DNA of 64,000 nt from an uncultured Flavobacteriaceae bacterium (GCA_937944485.1 CALDYU010000008.1:62001-126000), one strand, 5' to 3'. Positions 36,775 through 45,308 are shown, counted from the stretch's first letter. Translations and numbers: made by a program. Notes: a model not told the origin generated them from the letters alone.

Positions 36775-36868
36775 TAAACTCAAACTCAAGTATCAAATAC
36801 AAATTCAAATTCAAAAAGGAGAAAATTAATTTGTCGCGTTTGAACTTGATACTTGAACTTGAACTTTC
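36775..36868. repeat. Imperfect inverted repeat with low-complexity arms
   Basis: CAAGTATCAA (36787-36796) and its complement TTGATACTTG (36846-36855) form a perfect 10-base core. Flanking copies of CAAACT and GAACTTGAACTT extend the pairing imperfectly by about 10 bases. The loop contains repeated CAAATT units. It sits between the kinase start and the HemJ stop and probably forms a hairpin in either transcript. Confidence 0.55.
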
Positions 36869-37416
36869 TACGCTTTCGTATTCTTATCGCGTATTCGTTT
36901 GTATAGTTTAATCCCCAACATTAAAAGAACTCCTAAAACCAATATGCCGATAACACCGTAAATCCAGTTAAAAGCACTTTTTAGCACCACCAGAAAGATC
37001 ACTGCAAATAAAATCAAGGTTGCTCCTTCATTCCAAATACGCATATAATTAGAAGTGTACTTTACCTCATCACCTTGTAGTTGCCTATATATCATATGGT
37101 TTCTTAGGTGATAAATCCACAGTAATACTACAAAGCCTAACTTAATGTGCATCCAAGATTGCTGAAGTAATCCGGGGTTTAAAATCAATAGTACAATTGC
37201 AAATAAAGTGCACAAAATAGCAGATGGCCACGAAATAATGATCCATAAGCGTTTGGACATTAATTGCAATTGCTTGGCCAAAATTTCCTTTTCAGGAGAT
37301 GCCTTTTGCGAAGCTTCAATATGATAAATGAACAGACGTGGTATGTAAAATAACCCTGCAAACCAAGTCACCACAAAAATGAGGTGTAGCGCTTTTATAT
37401 AGTTGTAGTATTGCAT
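36868..37416 (-). CDS. hemJ: HemJ/CopD-like membrane protein (protoporphyrinogen oxidase family)
   Basis: 182 residues from the ATG at 37416; a promoter ending 6 bases upstream rules out the longer open frame to 37452. Four or five helices are seen. The first carries the HemJ signature HLIFVVTWFAGLFYIPRLF, and a later helix carries MHIKLGFVVLLWIYH, with the conserved lysine and histidine. HemJ oxidises protoporphyrinogen IX in haem synthesis. Ferrochelatase is encoded 14 kb away in the same window. Confidence 0.88.
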   Translation of the reverse strand: MQYYNYIKALHLIFVVTWFAGLFYIPRLFIYHIEASQKASPEKEILAKQLQLMSKRLWIIISWPSAILCTLFAIVLLILNPGLLQQSWMHIKLGFVVLLWIYHLRNHMIYRQLQGDEVKYTSNYMRIWNEGATLILFAVIFLVVLKSAFNWIYGVIGILVLGVLLMLGIKLYKRIRDKNTKA

Positions 37417-37422
37417 GATTGG

Positions 37423-37453
37423 CAAATTTAGGGCATTTAGAAAGAAATACAAT
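37423..37453 (-). promoter_or_regulatory. Bacteroidetes-type promoter of hemJ, almost leaderless
   Basis: On the minus strand ATTG (37453-37450), 19 bases, TAAATTTG (37430-37423), then only 6 bases to the ATG at 37416. Transcription should begin at or within a base or two of the start codon. Confidence 0.65.
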
Positions 37454-37532
37454 TGACGTCTTCCCCTTAAAAAAAGGGAAGCCTTGTTTCTTCTTCACTA
37501 TAAACCATCAACTCTCAACTATAAACTGACAA

Positions 37533-40500
37533 CTATTCCTCCTCCACAAACAAGTAATTCAAATTGAGTTCATTGAAGGCCTTATTGAATTCTTTCAGTT
37601 CTGAGTTGAGCATGGCATCAAAAGCTTTTAACTGGGTTTCAATTTTTCCCGTCAGTTCTTTTTGCACGGCGACGTCTTGATCCGTTGGCGGAAAATCATC
37701 TAAGCCCACCAAACTATTCAAATGCGCCAATTTATTGGTCAAACGAATCGGAAAGTTCAAAGGATCTTGATTACTTCTATTCTTCGTTTGGTAGAGCGCT
37801 TTTTCAATCTTACCAAATTCCTCTTTCATGGCTTTGGCCTTTTCTACTAGGTCCTTAATTGCCTCCTTGTCGGCGCCTGTGCTGAGCGGAGTCGAAGCAT
37901 ATTGTTTTGTAAAGGCATCAAGCTGTGTATTCACGCCACGTATTTTCTTAATAGAACCATGCGCACGATCTACCGTAGCATTAATCGCCGAAATAAAATC
38001 GTGTTGTTTTTGCATATCTGCCACCGAAACCTCCGCTCGTGGATCTGGAACAATATTGAACTCCTGTGTTTGATTTGAACCGTTATAATTCAGATGGACT
38101 TTATACTTCCCGGGTACCGCTTTCGGACCATTGAAACTCGCCCACCAAAAGATCATACCTTTTAACTTCTCCGCTTCCTTGCCCCGGGTATTCCACACAT
38201 GGGTATTTCCGCCCTTCTTCACTTTTAGTTTCTTGCCTTTTTCTTTGGATGTATTACTAAAGGATGCCAAGGTATCTCCAGCCTTGGTAGTATAGGTCAA
38301 TTGCACCTTGTCTTTCTCATTTAAATTTTTGAGATAGAAATGGGAAATTACGCCGTTCGGATGATTCATTCCCTGGGTTTTTGAAGGTTTGCTTGCCGCT
38401 CTTCCTTTCGTACGCAAGGCATCTTTTGGGGCGTATAAAATTGCCGACATATTTTTCTTTGTCGCATCCAATTGATGTAATACCGTTAGATCATCTAAAA
38501 TCCATAAACTACGTCCTTGGGTGGCCACAATAAGGTTGTTGTCTTTAAGTGCCAAATCCGTAATCGGAACAATAGGAAGATTCAACTGAAACGGACTCCA
38601 ATTCGCACCATCGTCAAAAGAAACATACATTCCTGTTTCGGTACCGGCATAGAGTAAGCCTTTTCTTTTCGGGTCTTCACGGACCACTCGGGTAAAATGC
38701 TCTTGATTTATACCGTTCGTTATTTTTTTCCAAGTCTTCCCGTAATCGGTGGTTTTATAAAGGTAGGGTTTGAAATCGCCGAGCTTATATCGTGTTCCTG
38801 CCACATAACAAGTACCCTCATCAAAGGCCGATGGTTCAATGCTGTTAATCATCATCCATTCAGGCATTCCCGCAGGGGTAACATTTGCCCAATTGGCTCC
38901 TCCATCTTGAGAAACATGCACCAATCCGTCATCACTTCCTACCCATAATAATCCTTCTTTTAAGGGGCTCTCATTTGCAGCGAAAATGGTACAATAATAT
39001 TCTACTCCTGTATTATCCTGCGTAATTGGTCCGCCACTAGAGACTAGTTTTGTTGGGTCGTTTCGTGTTAAATCCTCAGACAAAATATCCCAACTTTGAC
39101 CCTCATTGGTACTCATATGCACATGCTGTGAAAAGGTATACAATTTCTTAGGGTTGTGCTTGCTAAACATGATCGGGAAATTCCACTGAAAACGATATTT
39201 CATTCCCTCTGCACCATAACCCATAGGATTATCTGGCCAAACGTTGATGCCTCTTACGGTTCCCGTTTTATGATTCACACGCGTTAAAAATCCGCCATAA
39301 GAACCGCCATATACAATGTCATTATTGTTAGGATCAATGGCAATATGTGCCGATTCTCCACCTGCAGTACGTTCCCAATCATCTTCACTAATTCCACCCC
39401 CATCAGAACGATGGTTAACCCGCAAAGTAGAGTTGTCTTGCTGTGCCACATAAATTCTGTAAGGCGTAGCATTATCAGTAGTTACGCGATAATACTGTGC
39501 CGTAGGTTGGTTGTAATAAGTACTCCATGTTTCGCCACCATCATAACTCACTTGCGCACCACCATCATCGCCAATAATCATGCGTTTTGGGTTCTCGGGC
39601 GAGATCCATAAATCATGATGATCACCATGCGGGGCATTGAAGGTATTGAAGCTTTTACCGCCATCTGTTGATTTGTGATAGCGCACATTGAGTACATACA
39701 CCACATCTTCATCTTCGGTATCAGCATACACACGGGTATAGTACCAAGCACGTTGACGCAGTTTACGTTCAGCGTTTATGAGCGACCAGTTTTTACCGCC
39801 ATCTTCAGAACGGTAGAGTCCGCCTTTTTCTTTATTCTCAACAATCGCCCAAACGCGTTCGCTATTTTTTGGAGAAACCGTTACCCCAATAATACCCAAG
39901 GTATCTTTTGGGAAGCCTTCATTTTTAGAAATCTCTGTCCATGTTTCGCCACTATCGGTACTTTTCCACAGGGCAGAACCTTCGCCCCCACTACTCAAAC
40001 TGTAGGGTGTGCGTTTCGCGCGCCATGAAGAAGCATATAAAACTCTCGGATTATTCGGATCTAAAGTCAGGTCCACAAAACCCGATTGGCTATTGACAAA
40101 CAACTTTTTCCACCATGTTTTTCCGCCATCGGTACTTTTATAAATGCCACGGTCTTGGGTAGGCTTATAAATATTACCCAATACCGCCGCATAAACAATA
40201 TTTGAGTTGTTCGGATGGATGCGAATACGCGGTACATGACGACTCTTTTTGAGCCCTGCAGACACCCATGTTTTACCGCCATCTTCTGTTTTCCAAATGC
40301 CGTAACCTGAGGAAACATTACCTCTTAGGGTTTTTTCTCCGCCACCTACATAAATGACATTGGGGTCGCTTTTTGATACCTCAACGGCACCAATACTACC
40401 GCCAAAATAGCCATCAGAAATATTCTCCCAACTACGGCCACCGTCAAGGGTTTTCCATACTCCACCACCGGTAGCACCAAAATAAAAGAGATTGGGTTCG

Positions 40501-40697
40501 CCAGGCACGCCCGTTACGGCAGCAGAACGCCCACCGCGATGCGGACCGATCGATCGGTACTGCATACTCGAATAGAGTTCTTCAGCGAAAGCTGTTTTAA
40601 CCGGAGTTACTTTTTTACGTCTTTGTGCTTCAGATGTGAAGGGTAGTACAAATAGGGCCGCGATAAACAGACCCAGAAGGTGTTTGCGAGTGTTCAT
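37533..40697 (-). CDS. Large secreted BNR/VPS10-type beta-propeller protein
   Basis: 1054 residues with a signal peptide (HLLGLFIAALFVLPFTSEAQ). Residues of about 50-740 are built from BNR/Asp-box repeats (S-x-D-x-G-x-T-W, for example STDGGKTWW, SEDGGKNWS and TTDYGKTWK) like sortilin/VPS10 and photosystem-assembly propellers. A C-terminal part of about 300 residues is of unclear fold. Such proteins are common in Bacteroidetes as WD40/YVTN/BNR-like proteins; some are proposed glycosidases, but no catalytic residues can be named. The base composition looks richer in GC than the neighbouring genes. A REP-like core at 37881-37897 lies in frame near the C-terminus. Confidence 0.88.
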   Translation of the reverse strand: MNTRKHLLGLFIAALFVLPFTSEAQRRKKVTPVKTAFAEELYSSMQYRSIGPHRGGRSAAVTGVPGEPNLFYFGATGGGVWKTLDGGRSWENISDGYFGGSIGAVEVSKSDPNVIYVGGGEKTLRGNVSSGYGIWKTEDGGKTWVSAGLKKSRHVPRIRIHPNNSNIVYAAVLGNIYKPTQDRGIYKSTDGGKTWWKKLFVNSQSGFVDLTLDPNNPRVLYASSWRAKRTPYSLSSGGEGSALWKSTDSGETWTEISKNEGFPKDTLGIIGVTVSPKNSERVWAIVENKEKGGLYRSEDGGKNWSLINAERKLRQRAWYYTRVYADTEDEDVVYVLNVRYHKSTDGGKSFNTFNAPHGDHHDLWISPENPKRMIIGDDGGAQVSYDGGETWSTYYNQPTAQYYRVTTDNATPYRIYVAQQDNSTLRVNHRSDGGGISEDDWERTAGGESAHIAIDPNNNDIVYGGSYGGFLTRVNHKTGTVRGINVWPDNPMGYGAEGMKYRFQWNFPIMFSKHNPKKLYTFSQHVHMSTNEGQSWDILSEDLTRNDPTKLVSSGGPITQDNTGVEYYCTIFAANESPLKEGLLWVGSDDGLVHVSQDGGANWANVTPAGMPEWMMINSIEPSAFDEGTCYVAGTRYKLGDFKPYLYKTTDYGKTWKKITNGINQEHFTRVVREDPKRKGLLYAGTETGMYVSFDDGANWSPFQLNLPIVPITDLALKDNNLIVATQGRSLWILDDLTVLHQLDATKKNMSAILYAPKDALRTKGRAASKPSKTQGMNHPNGVISHFYLKNLNEKDKVQLTYTTKAGDTLASFSNTSKEKGKKLKVKKGGNTHVWNTRGKEAEKLKGMIFWWASFNGPKAVPGKYKVHLNYNGSNQTQEFNIVPDPRAEVSVADMQKQHDFISAINATVDRAHGSIKKIRGVNTQLDAFTKQYASTPLSTGADKEAIKDLVEKAKAMKEEFGKIEKALYQTKNRSNQDPLNFPIRLTNKLAHLNSLVGLDDFPPTDQDVAVQKELTGKIETQLKAFDAMLNSELKEFNKAFNELNLNYLFVEEE
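37881..37897 (-). repeat. REP-like core inside the BNR coding sequence
   Basis: CTTCGACTCCGCTCAGC on the minus strand matches the core of the intergenic REP-like element at 46762-46777 (CTTCGACTGCGCTCAG) except for one base. It encodes STPLS-type residues in frame in the C-terminal part of the propeller protein. Confidence 0.5.
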
Positions 40698-40785
40698 TTT
40701 CTAGTGGATTAATTAGTCTCTTTAAATGTAGTGAAATGGGGATTATTAAAAAAATGGGGTGGATAATGATTATTATAGGTTTGTG

Positions 40786-40817
40786 TTTGTTAAAATTGTG
40801 GGGGTTTTAGTACATTG
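40786..40817 (+). promoter_or_regulatory. Promoter-like element of the HipA-like cassette
   Basis: TTTG at 40786-40789, 21 bases, then TACATTG at 40811-40817, with GGTTTTAGTAC leading into the second box. It lies 38 bases before the ATG. A nearly identical element precedes the MazG cassette at 42734-42764. The second box is one base shorter than TAnnTTTG. Confidence 0.6.
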
Positions 40818-40855
40818 TCATATCACATTAAATTAACTTGTTTTCATCATTATAA

Positions 40856-41689
40856 ATGCCACTTAAATCATTGCAGAAATACCAATCGATTGAAGCTCCT
40901 TCTAAGCTTTATGAAACCAATACGAGACCCATATTGGTTTCGGTGTCGGATGGTCACTTTAATTCTTATGTGGTAAAACATAATAGTGGTTTAATCCCAT
41001 GTGAAAAATTAGCTTATGAACTAATTTCATATTATTTTTTGAAGTTATGGGGATTAAACACTCCAAAAGCAAGTATTATAGAGGTTGACCAAAGTCATGT
41101 ACTAGGAATTAGTAGTCCTCGACATCAACCACGTTTTTTTCAGGTTCCTTGTTGGGGCACAATTTTTCATTCTGAAAGCACAGAATTTTTACAGTTTTTT
41201 GAACAACTACCCTACTACGAGAGGGAAAAGTTTAACAATCCAACGGACCTACTACGCATTGTACTTTTTGACATTTGGGTGTCCAATGACGACAGAACTG
41301 CCAATAATCCAAATATTCTAGTGGTTTCTACGGAAAGAGGTTTTGAATTCTGGCCTATAGACCATGAAGCAATTTTTAATGGTAATAACTTGGGGAGAGG
41401 ATTATATGAATTGGGTTTACATGATACTCTACTATATCACCCTGCTCTTAAAAATCTACTTGGACGAATGTTAAAGGACACACAAATACTGGAAGAACTC
41501 ATCCAAGAAGCTTATGTTTGCATAGAGGTCTGTCAACAAAATATACCATTAATATTATCGTTCTTACCTAAAGAATGGCAAATAAATAGTGCTAATCTGG
41601 AACAATTATTGAGAACTTATCTGTTCTCAGATGATTGGGTACTGCGACTTAGAAATACATTTTTATCTTTGATACAAGAATTATCTTAA
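40856..41689 (+). CDS. HipA-like kinase family protein (HipA_2 type)
   Basis: 277 residues. The kinase-like features are a candidate ATP lysine K41 in SYVVKHN, a catalytic-loop-like segment D145-D146-R147-x2-N150 in VSNDDRTANNPNIL, and a metal-binding D169 in FWPIDHEAIF. This matches the short HipA_2 family rather than classical HipA, which is about 440 residues with an HipB partner. It begins a two-gene cassette with a DUF3037-like protein that starts 2 bases after its stop. Such pairs are common in mobile or accessory DNA with no known function; a toxin or phage-defence role is inference. Confidence 0.8.
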   Translation: MPLKSLQKYQSIEAPSKLYETNTRPILVSVSDGHFNSYVVKHNSGLIPCEKLAYELISYYFLKLWGLNTPKASIIEVDQSHVLGISSPRHQPRFFQVPCWGTIFHSESTEFLQFFEQLPYYEREKFNNPTDLLRIVLFDIWVSNDDRTANNPNILVVSTERGFEFWPIDHEAIFNGNNLGRGLYELGLHDTLLYHPALKNLLGRMLKDTQILEELIQEAYVCIEVCQQNIPLILSFLPKEWQINSANLEQLLRTYLFSDDWVLRLRNTFLSLIQELS

Positions 41690-41691
41690 TA

Positions 41692-42549
41692 ATGACTACT
41701 TTTTATTCCATATTATACGTTCCATTAAAGCAGGAAGCTCAAGAAAGGCTTTCCGTTGGGCTTTTTATGCGTAAAGAGGAAAAGTTTTATTTCGCATATT
41801 CTAGATTTAAGCTAGGTATTGTTAAAGAGTTGCTTTCTAAGGCTGCTCATGATTTATTAGCTCTGAACTTAAGGAATATTGACCGGACAGTAAAACAGGC
41901 CAAAGAGCAAAGTAATAAGCAAGAGAACTTATTGAAATTTGATAATTCGAATGAAATTGCGAGTCTAAAAGATTCCTATTTTAGCTACCTTTCACGATAT
42001 AGTAATAATCTTTTGGGTTTTTCTTCCCCAAGTGCGATTTCAATTGAAGCAAATCAAAAGAACTTTGAAGTACTTTTTACAAAGCTTGTAGATGACAAAC
42101 ACTTTTTACTACAGGAAGAAAATTACGAAATTGATATTGTACAAAAAACACGTACTACTTTAAGACCTTTAATTAAAGAAAGGGTCAACTGGGATTTTGA
42201 AATTACCAGAGAATATGTTCCTAAATTGATTCTTCCTTCAGTTCATATGGATTTTGCGGGCAAGAACGAAATCATTGTATCTGGTCAGGCAGTCGATTTC
42301 AGTAAGAAAACATATTTTTTGGAAAATGATATTTCTAAACACATAGTGCTTCTAGACGCCATGAAGCAGGCTAATGAAAACAGTACATGCTTTGTATTAG
42401 GGAAGGAGCCTGGGAAAAAAGAGCACCCTAAAAATCATCATATTTGGAAAAATGTTGTCGAAGAAAATCGTATTGAATTTGTTGACGCTGATGAGTATGA
42501 ACGTATAACTGAATATATGGAAATTCATGATGTAAAGCCGTTGATTTAA
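41692..42549 (+). CDS. DUF3037-like protein paired with the HipA-like kinase
   Basis: 285 residues. The N-terminus (FYSILYVPLKQEAQERLSVGLFM) follows the DUF3037 pattern of a tyrosine-serine start, a proline turn and a V-G-h-h strand. A long charged helix region follows (residues 55-85, VKQAKEQSNKQENLLKF) and then a C-terminal part of unknown fold. DUF3037 proteins are nearly always next to HipA_2 kinases, as here, so it may be the partner or target of the kinase. No catalytic motif is evident. Confidence 0.72.
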   Translation: MTTFYSILYVPLKQEAQERLSVGLFMRKEEKFYFAYSRFKLGIVKELLSKAAHDLLALNLRNIDRTVKQAKEQSNKQENLLKFDNSNEIASLKDSYFSYLSRYSNNLLGFSSPSAISIEANQKNFEVLFTKLVDDKHFLLQEENYEIDIVQKTRTTLRPLIKERVNWDFEITREYVPKLILPSVHMDFAGKNEIIVSGQAVDFSKKTYFLENDISKHIVLLDAMKQANENSTCFVLGKEPGKKEHPKNHHIWKNVVEENRIEFVDADEYERITEYMEIHDVKPLI

Positions 42550-42733
42550 AATATCTTCTTTAAACTTACTAGCATCACTTTCTGAATTAGTGCAACACAA
42601 AATTTTAAGTCTTCTAAAGTAGAAAATTAGATGTAAGTAGGTTTCACCAACATTTCTTTACTCCTAAACCCATTTCGCAATAAAAAAAGAAACAATAAAT
42701 GTTACTTTACTTGGAATAAATTAATAATTGTTA

Positions 42734-42764
42734 ATTGTTATAATTGGGTGGTTTTAGTACTTTG
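42734..42764 (+). promoter_or_regulatory. Promoter-like element of the MazG/helicase cassette
   Basis: ATTG at 42734-42737, 20 bases, then TACTTTG at 42758-42764, 31 bases before the ATG at 42796. The sequence TTGTTA-T-AATTG through GGTTTTAGTAC-T-TTG matches the element upstream of the HipA-like cassette with two substitutions and a one-base length difference. Confidence 0.6.
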
Positions 42765-42795
42765 GGGTTTTTAACTTAGAACTTTCCATTTTAAA

Positions 42796-43125
42796 ATGAA
42801 AGATATCCAAGAAATAATATCTGCTTTAATCAAATTTAGGAATGAACGCGATTGGGAACAGTTTCATAACCCAAAGGATTTATCATTAGCAATTAATATT
42901 GAAGCTGGTGAGCTTTTGGAGTTGTTTCTTTGGAAAAAACCAGAAGATGCTGACAAAGATAAAGTCAAAAAAGAGCTAGCGGATATATTTGCCTATGCCT
43001 TTTTATTAGCCGACAAATATGATTTTGACGTCAAAAAAATTGTTTTAGATAAGATAAAGGAGAATGGAGAAAAATACCCTGTAAGTAAGGCAAAAGGAAC
43101 AGCAAAGAAATATGATGAGTTATGA
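42796..43125 (+). CDS. MazG-like nucleotide pyrophosphohydrolase
   Basis: 109 residues, a single all-alpha MazG-like domain. The metal site is E36-x2-E39 in IEAGELLELF and E60-x2-D63 in KKELADIFAYAF. The family cleaves NTPs or dNTPs to monophosphates and pyrophosphate, which can deplete nucleotide pools. Its TGA stop overlaps the ATG of the nuclease-helicase gene by four bases (ATGA), so the two are translationally coupled. This close coupling points to one system rather than house-cleaning of nucleotides. Confidence 0.88.
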   Translation: MKDIQEIISALIKFRNERDWEQFHNPKDLSLAINIEAGELLELFLWKKPEDADKDKVKKELADIFAYAFLLADKYDFDVKKIVLDKIKENGEKYPVSKAKGTAKKYDEL

Positions 43126-45308
43126 GTATGGAATTTGAGGTAAACCAATATGAGTTTTCCGATAAACTTTTTACTCAGGTAGGTCACAACCGTTTCGTTG
43201 AAGATTTATGGCCTATTGTATATATTCTAAGTGACGAAAAAATTAGTGAAGCCTATATTGGGGAAACTACTGACACTGAATCTCGGATGTTCACTCATCT
43301 TAAAAACAACAAAAAAGGTAAATTAACTACAGTACACCTCATTACAAGTAATAGATTCAACAAATCTGCAACTCTAGATATTGAATCCAATTTAATCAAA
43401 TATATATCTGGTGACGGAAAGTATAAGTTGCTTAACGGTAATTTAGGTCTTGCTAATCATACTTATTTTCAAAAAAAAGAATATTGGAATATTTTTTCCA
43501 GCTTATGGGATGTACTTCGAAAAGAGGGAATTTGTCAACATTCTATAGAACATATAAATAATTCTGACCTATTTAAATACTCTCCCTATAAAAGCCTAAA
43601 ACTGGACCAGAGAAAAGGTTTAATGATAGTAATGGAATGTTTGCTAAATGAGTCCTATTCAAATGTAATTGTTGAAGGAGGAGCAGGAACAGGAAAAACA
43701 ATTTTGGCAATTTTTCTTTTCAAAATTCTCAATACTGACAATGAAGATTTCAATTTCAATGAGTTTAAGGAGGACAAGGCTGAATTTATAACCTTGATAA
43801 ATCACTTAAAGGCAAAATTCGATACTCCAAAAATGGCATTGGTAGTTCCTATGTCTTCTTTTAGAACGACTTTAAAAAAAGTATTTAAAAATTTAAAGGG
43901 GTTAAAATCTAGTATGGTCATTGGTCCTGCTGAAGTCTCTAAAAACAAATATGACATTTTACTCGTCGATGAGTCTCATAGGTTGAGAAGACGAGTAAAC
44001 CTTGGAGCATATTTTGGTGCTTTTGATAAAGCATGTTTGAATCTTGGGTTAGACAAAAACACTGCAAACGAACTAGATTTTGTTACCATCCAATCACAAA
44101 AAACCATTCTGTTTTATGATGAAGGTCAATCAATTAAACCTTCGGATGTTAATAAAGAATCTTTCGATATTCTAAAGGCAAAACATGACACTAGAATTGA
44201 AAAACTTAAGTCGCAATTTAGAGTTAAAGGCGGCAACGCCTATGTACAACATATTGATTCGCTTCTGAACTCGGAATTGTTTGAAAATCAAAAAAAATAC
44301 AACTCCAAAAAATACGATTTACTTCTATTCAACTCACTAGAAAAAATGGTTGAAAGAATTAAAGAAAAAGATAAGCAGCATGGCTTGTCAAGGCTGATTG
44401 CAGGATACTCTTGGGAATGGAGGTCAAACAAAGACAAAAATGCTTTCGATATAGAGATTCAAGGTTTGAAATTAAAATGGAATGGGACTTCAAACGACTG
44501 GATTAATAGCGAGAATTCAATAGATGAAGTCGGTTGTATTCATACCACCCAAGGTTATGATTTAAACTATACTGGAATCATCTTTGGCAATGAAATCACT
44601 TTTAATAAGCAGACCAATCGTATTGAAGTGATTAAAGAAAACTATTATGACAAACTCGGAAAACAATCAATATCAGACCCTCAAGAGTTAGAAGATTTCA
44701 TTCTTAATATTTATAAAACTATAATGCTTCGAGGTATCGAGGGTACGTTTATTTATGCCTGTGATGAGAACCTTAGGGAGTATTTGGCAAATTCAATTGA
44801 AGTGGCCGATAAAGACGAGGACGTTTTGATTGATGAAGAACCTATAGTTCCTTATGTAAATTCTGTTCCCTTTTATAACCTAAAAGTGGCCGCTGGTAAT
44901 TTTAGTGAGCAACAGAAGGTCCTTGATGAACAAAAAGAATTCATAAGAGTGCCTGAATCACAAAGAATTTCAAAGGATATTTTTGCTTGCAAGGTTGTTG
45001 GAGAGTCAATGAACAAAATAATCCCAAACAACTCTATTTGCCTTTTTTCAAAATATTCTGGGGGCTCCAGAAATGGCCTAATTGTACTAGCTGAACATAC
45101 TGAAATACAAGATTCAGATTTTGGTTCCAATTATACCGTCAAGGAATATTACAGTTCAAAAAGTCAATCTGAGGAAGGTTGGAGTCATACCTCAATTACT
45201 TTGAAGCCCCTCTCCACTAATTCTGAATATAAAGATTTGATTTTAGAAGATGATGATTTAGTAGGTTTTAAAGTTATAGGAACTTTTAAGGGTGTCCTTG
45301 AAAAATAA
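43122..45308 (+). CDS. GIY-YIG nuclease - DUF2075/Schlafen-type helicase - S24 peptidase fusion
   Basis: 728 residues in three parts. An N-terminal GIY-YIG domain (about 28-110) keeps Y34, Y45-I-G47, R55, H59, E88 and N105, so it should cut nucleic acid. A DUF2075 (Schlafen group 3 type) helicase follows with Walker A GGAGTGKT at 186-193, a DESH box at 283-286 and a later HTTQGYDLNYTGIIFG motif. The C-terminus (about 590-728) is an S24/LexA-like peptidase with S629 in VVGESMNK and K674 in YTVKEYY. It is coupled to a MazG gene. A damage- or phage-triggered effector whose peptidase part controls release or activity is a reasonable guess, not shown. Confidence 0.85.
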   Translation: MSMEFEVNQYEFSDKLFTQVGHNRFVEDLWPIVYILSDEKISEAYIGETTDTESRMFTHLKNNKKGKLTTVHLITSNRFNKSATLDIESNLIKYISGDGKYKLLNGNLGLANHTYFQKKEYWNIFSSLWDVLRKEGICQHSIEHINNSDLFKYSPYKSLKLDQRKGLMIVMECLLNESYSNVIVEGGAGTGKTILAIFLFKILNTDNEDFNFNEFKEDKAEFITLINHLKAKFDTPKMALVVPMSSFRTTLKKVFKNLKGLKSSMVIGPAEVSKNKYDILLVDESHRLRRRVNLGAYFGAFDKACLNLGLDKNTANELDFVTIQSQKTILFYDEGQSIKPSDVNKESFDILKAKHDTRIEKLKSQFRVKGGNAYVQHIDSLLNSELFENQKKYNSKKYDLLLFNSLEKMVERIKEKDKQHGLSRLIAGYSWEWRSNKDKNAFDIEIQGLKLKWNGTSNDWINSENSIDEVGCIHTTQGYDLNYTGIIFGNEITFNKQTNRIEVIKENYYDKLGKQSISDPQELEDFILNIYKTIMLRGIEGTFIYACDENLREYLANSIEVADKDEDVLIDEEPIVPYVNSVPFYNLKVAAGNFSEQQKVLDEQKEFIRVPESQRISKDIFACKVVGESMNKIIPNNSICLFSKYSGGSRNGLIVLAEHTEIQDSDFGSNYTVKEYYSSKSQSEEGWSHTSITLKPLSTNSEYKDLILEDDDLVGFKVIGTFKGVLEK

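Noticed and set aside
36725-36814. Upstream extension of the NtrY-like kinase to a TTG at 36814
   Set aside because: It reads low-complexity repeat sequence and crosses a promoter-like box; the start at 36724 gives the expected N-terminus.
38697-40318. Several frames of 62-117 codons opposite or out of phase with the BNR propeller gene
   Set aside because: They are shadows of a gene with strong repeat structure and contain no motifs.
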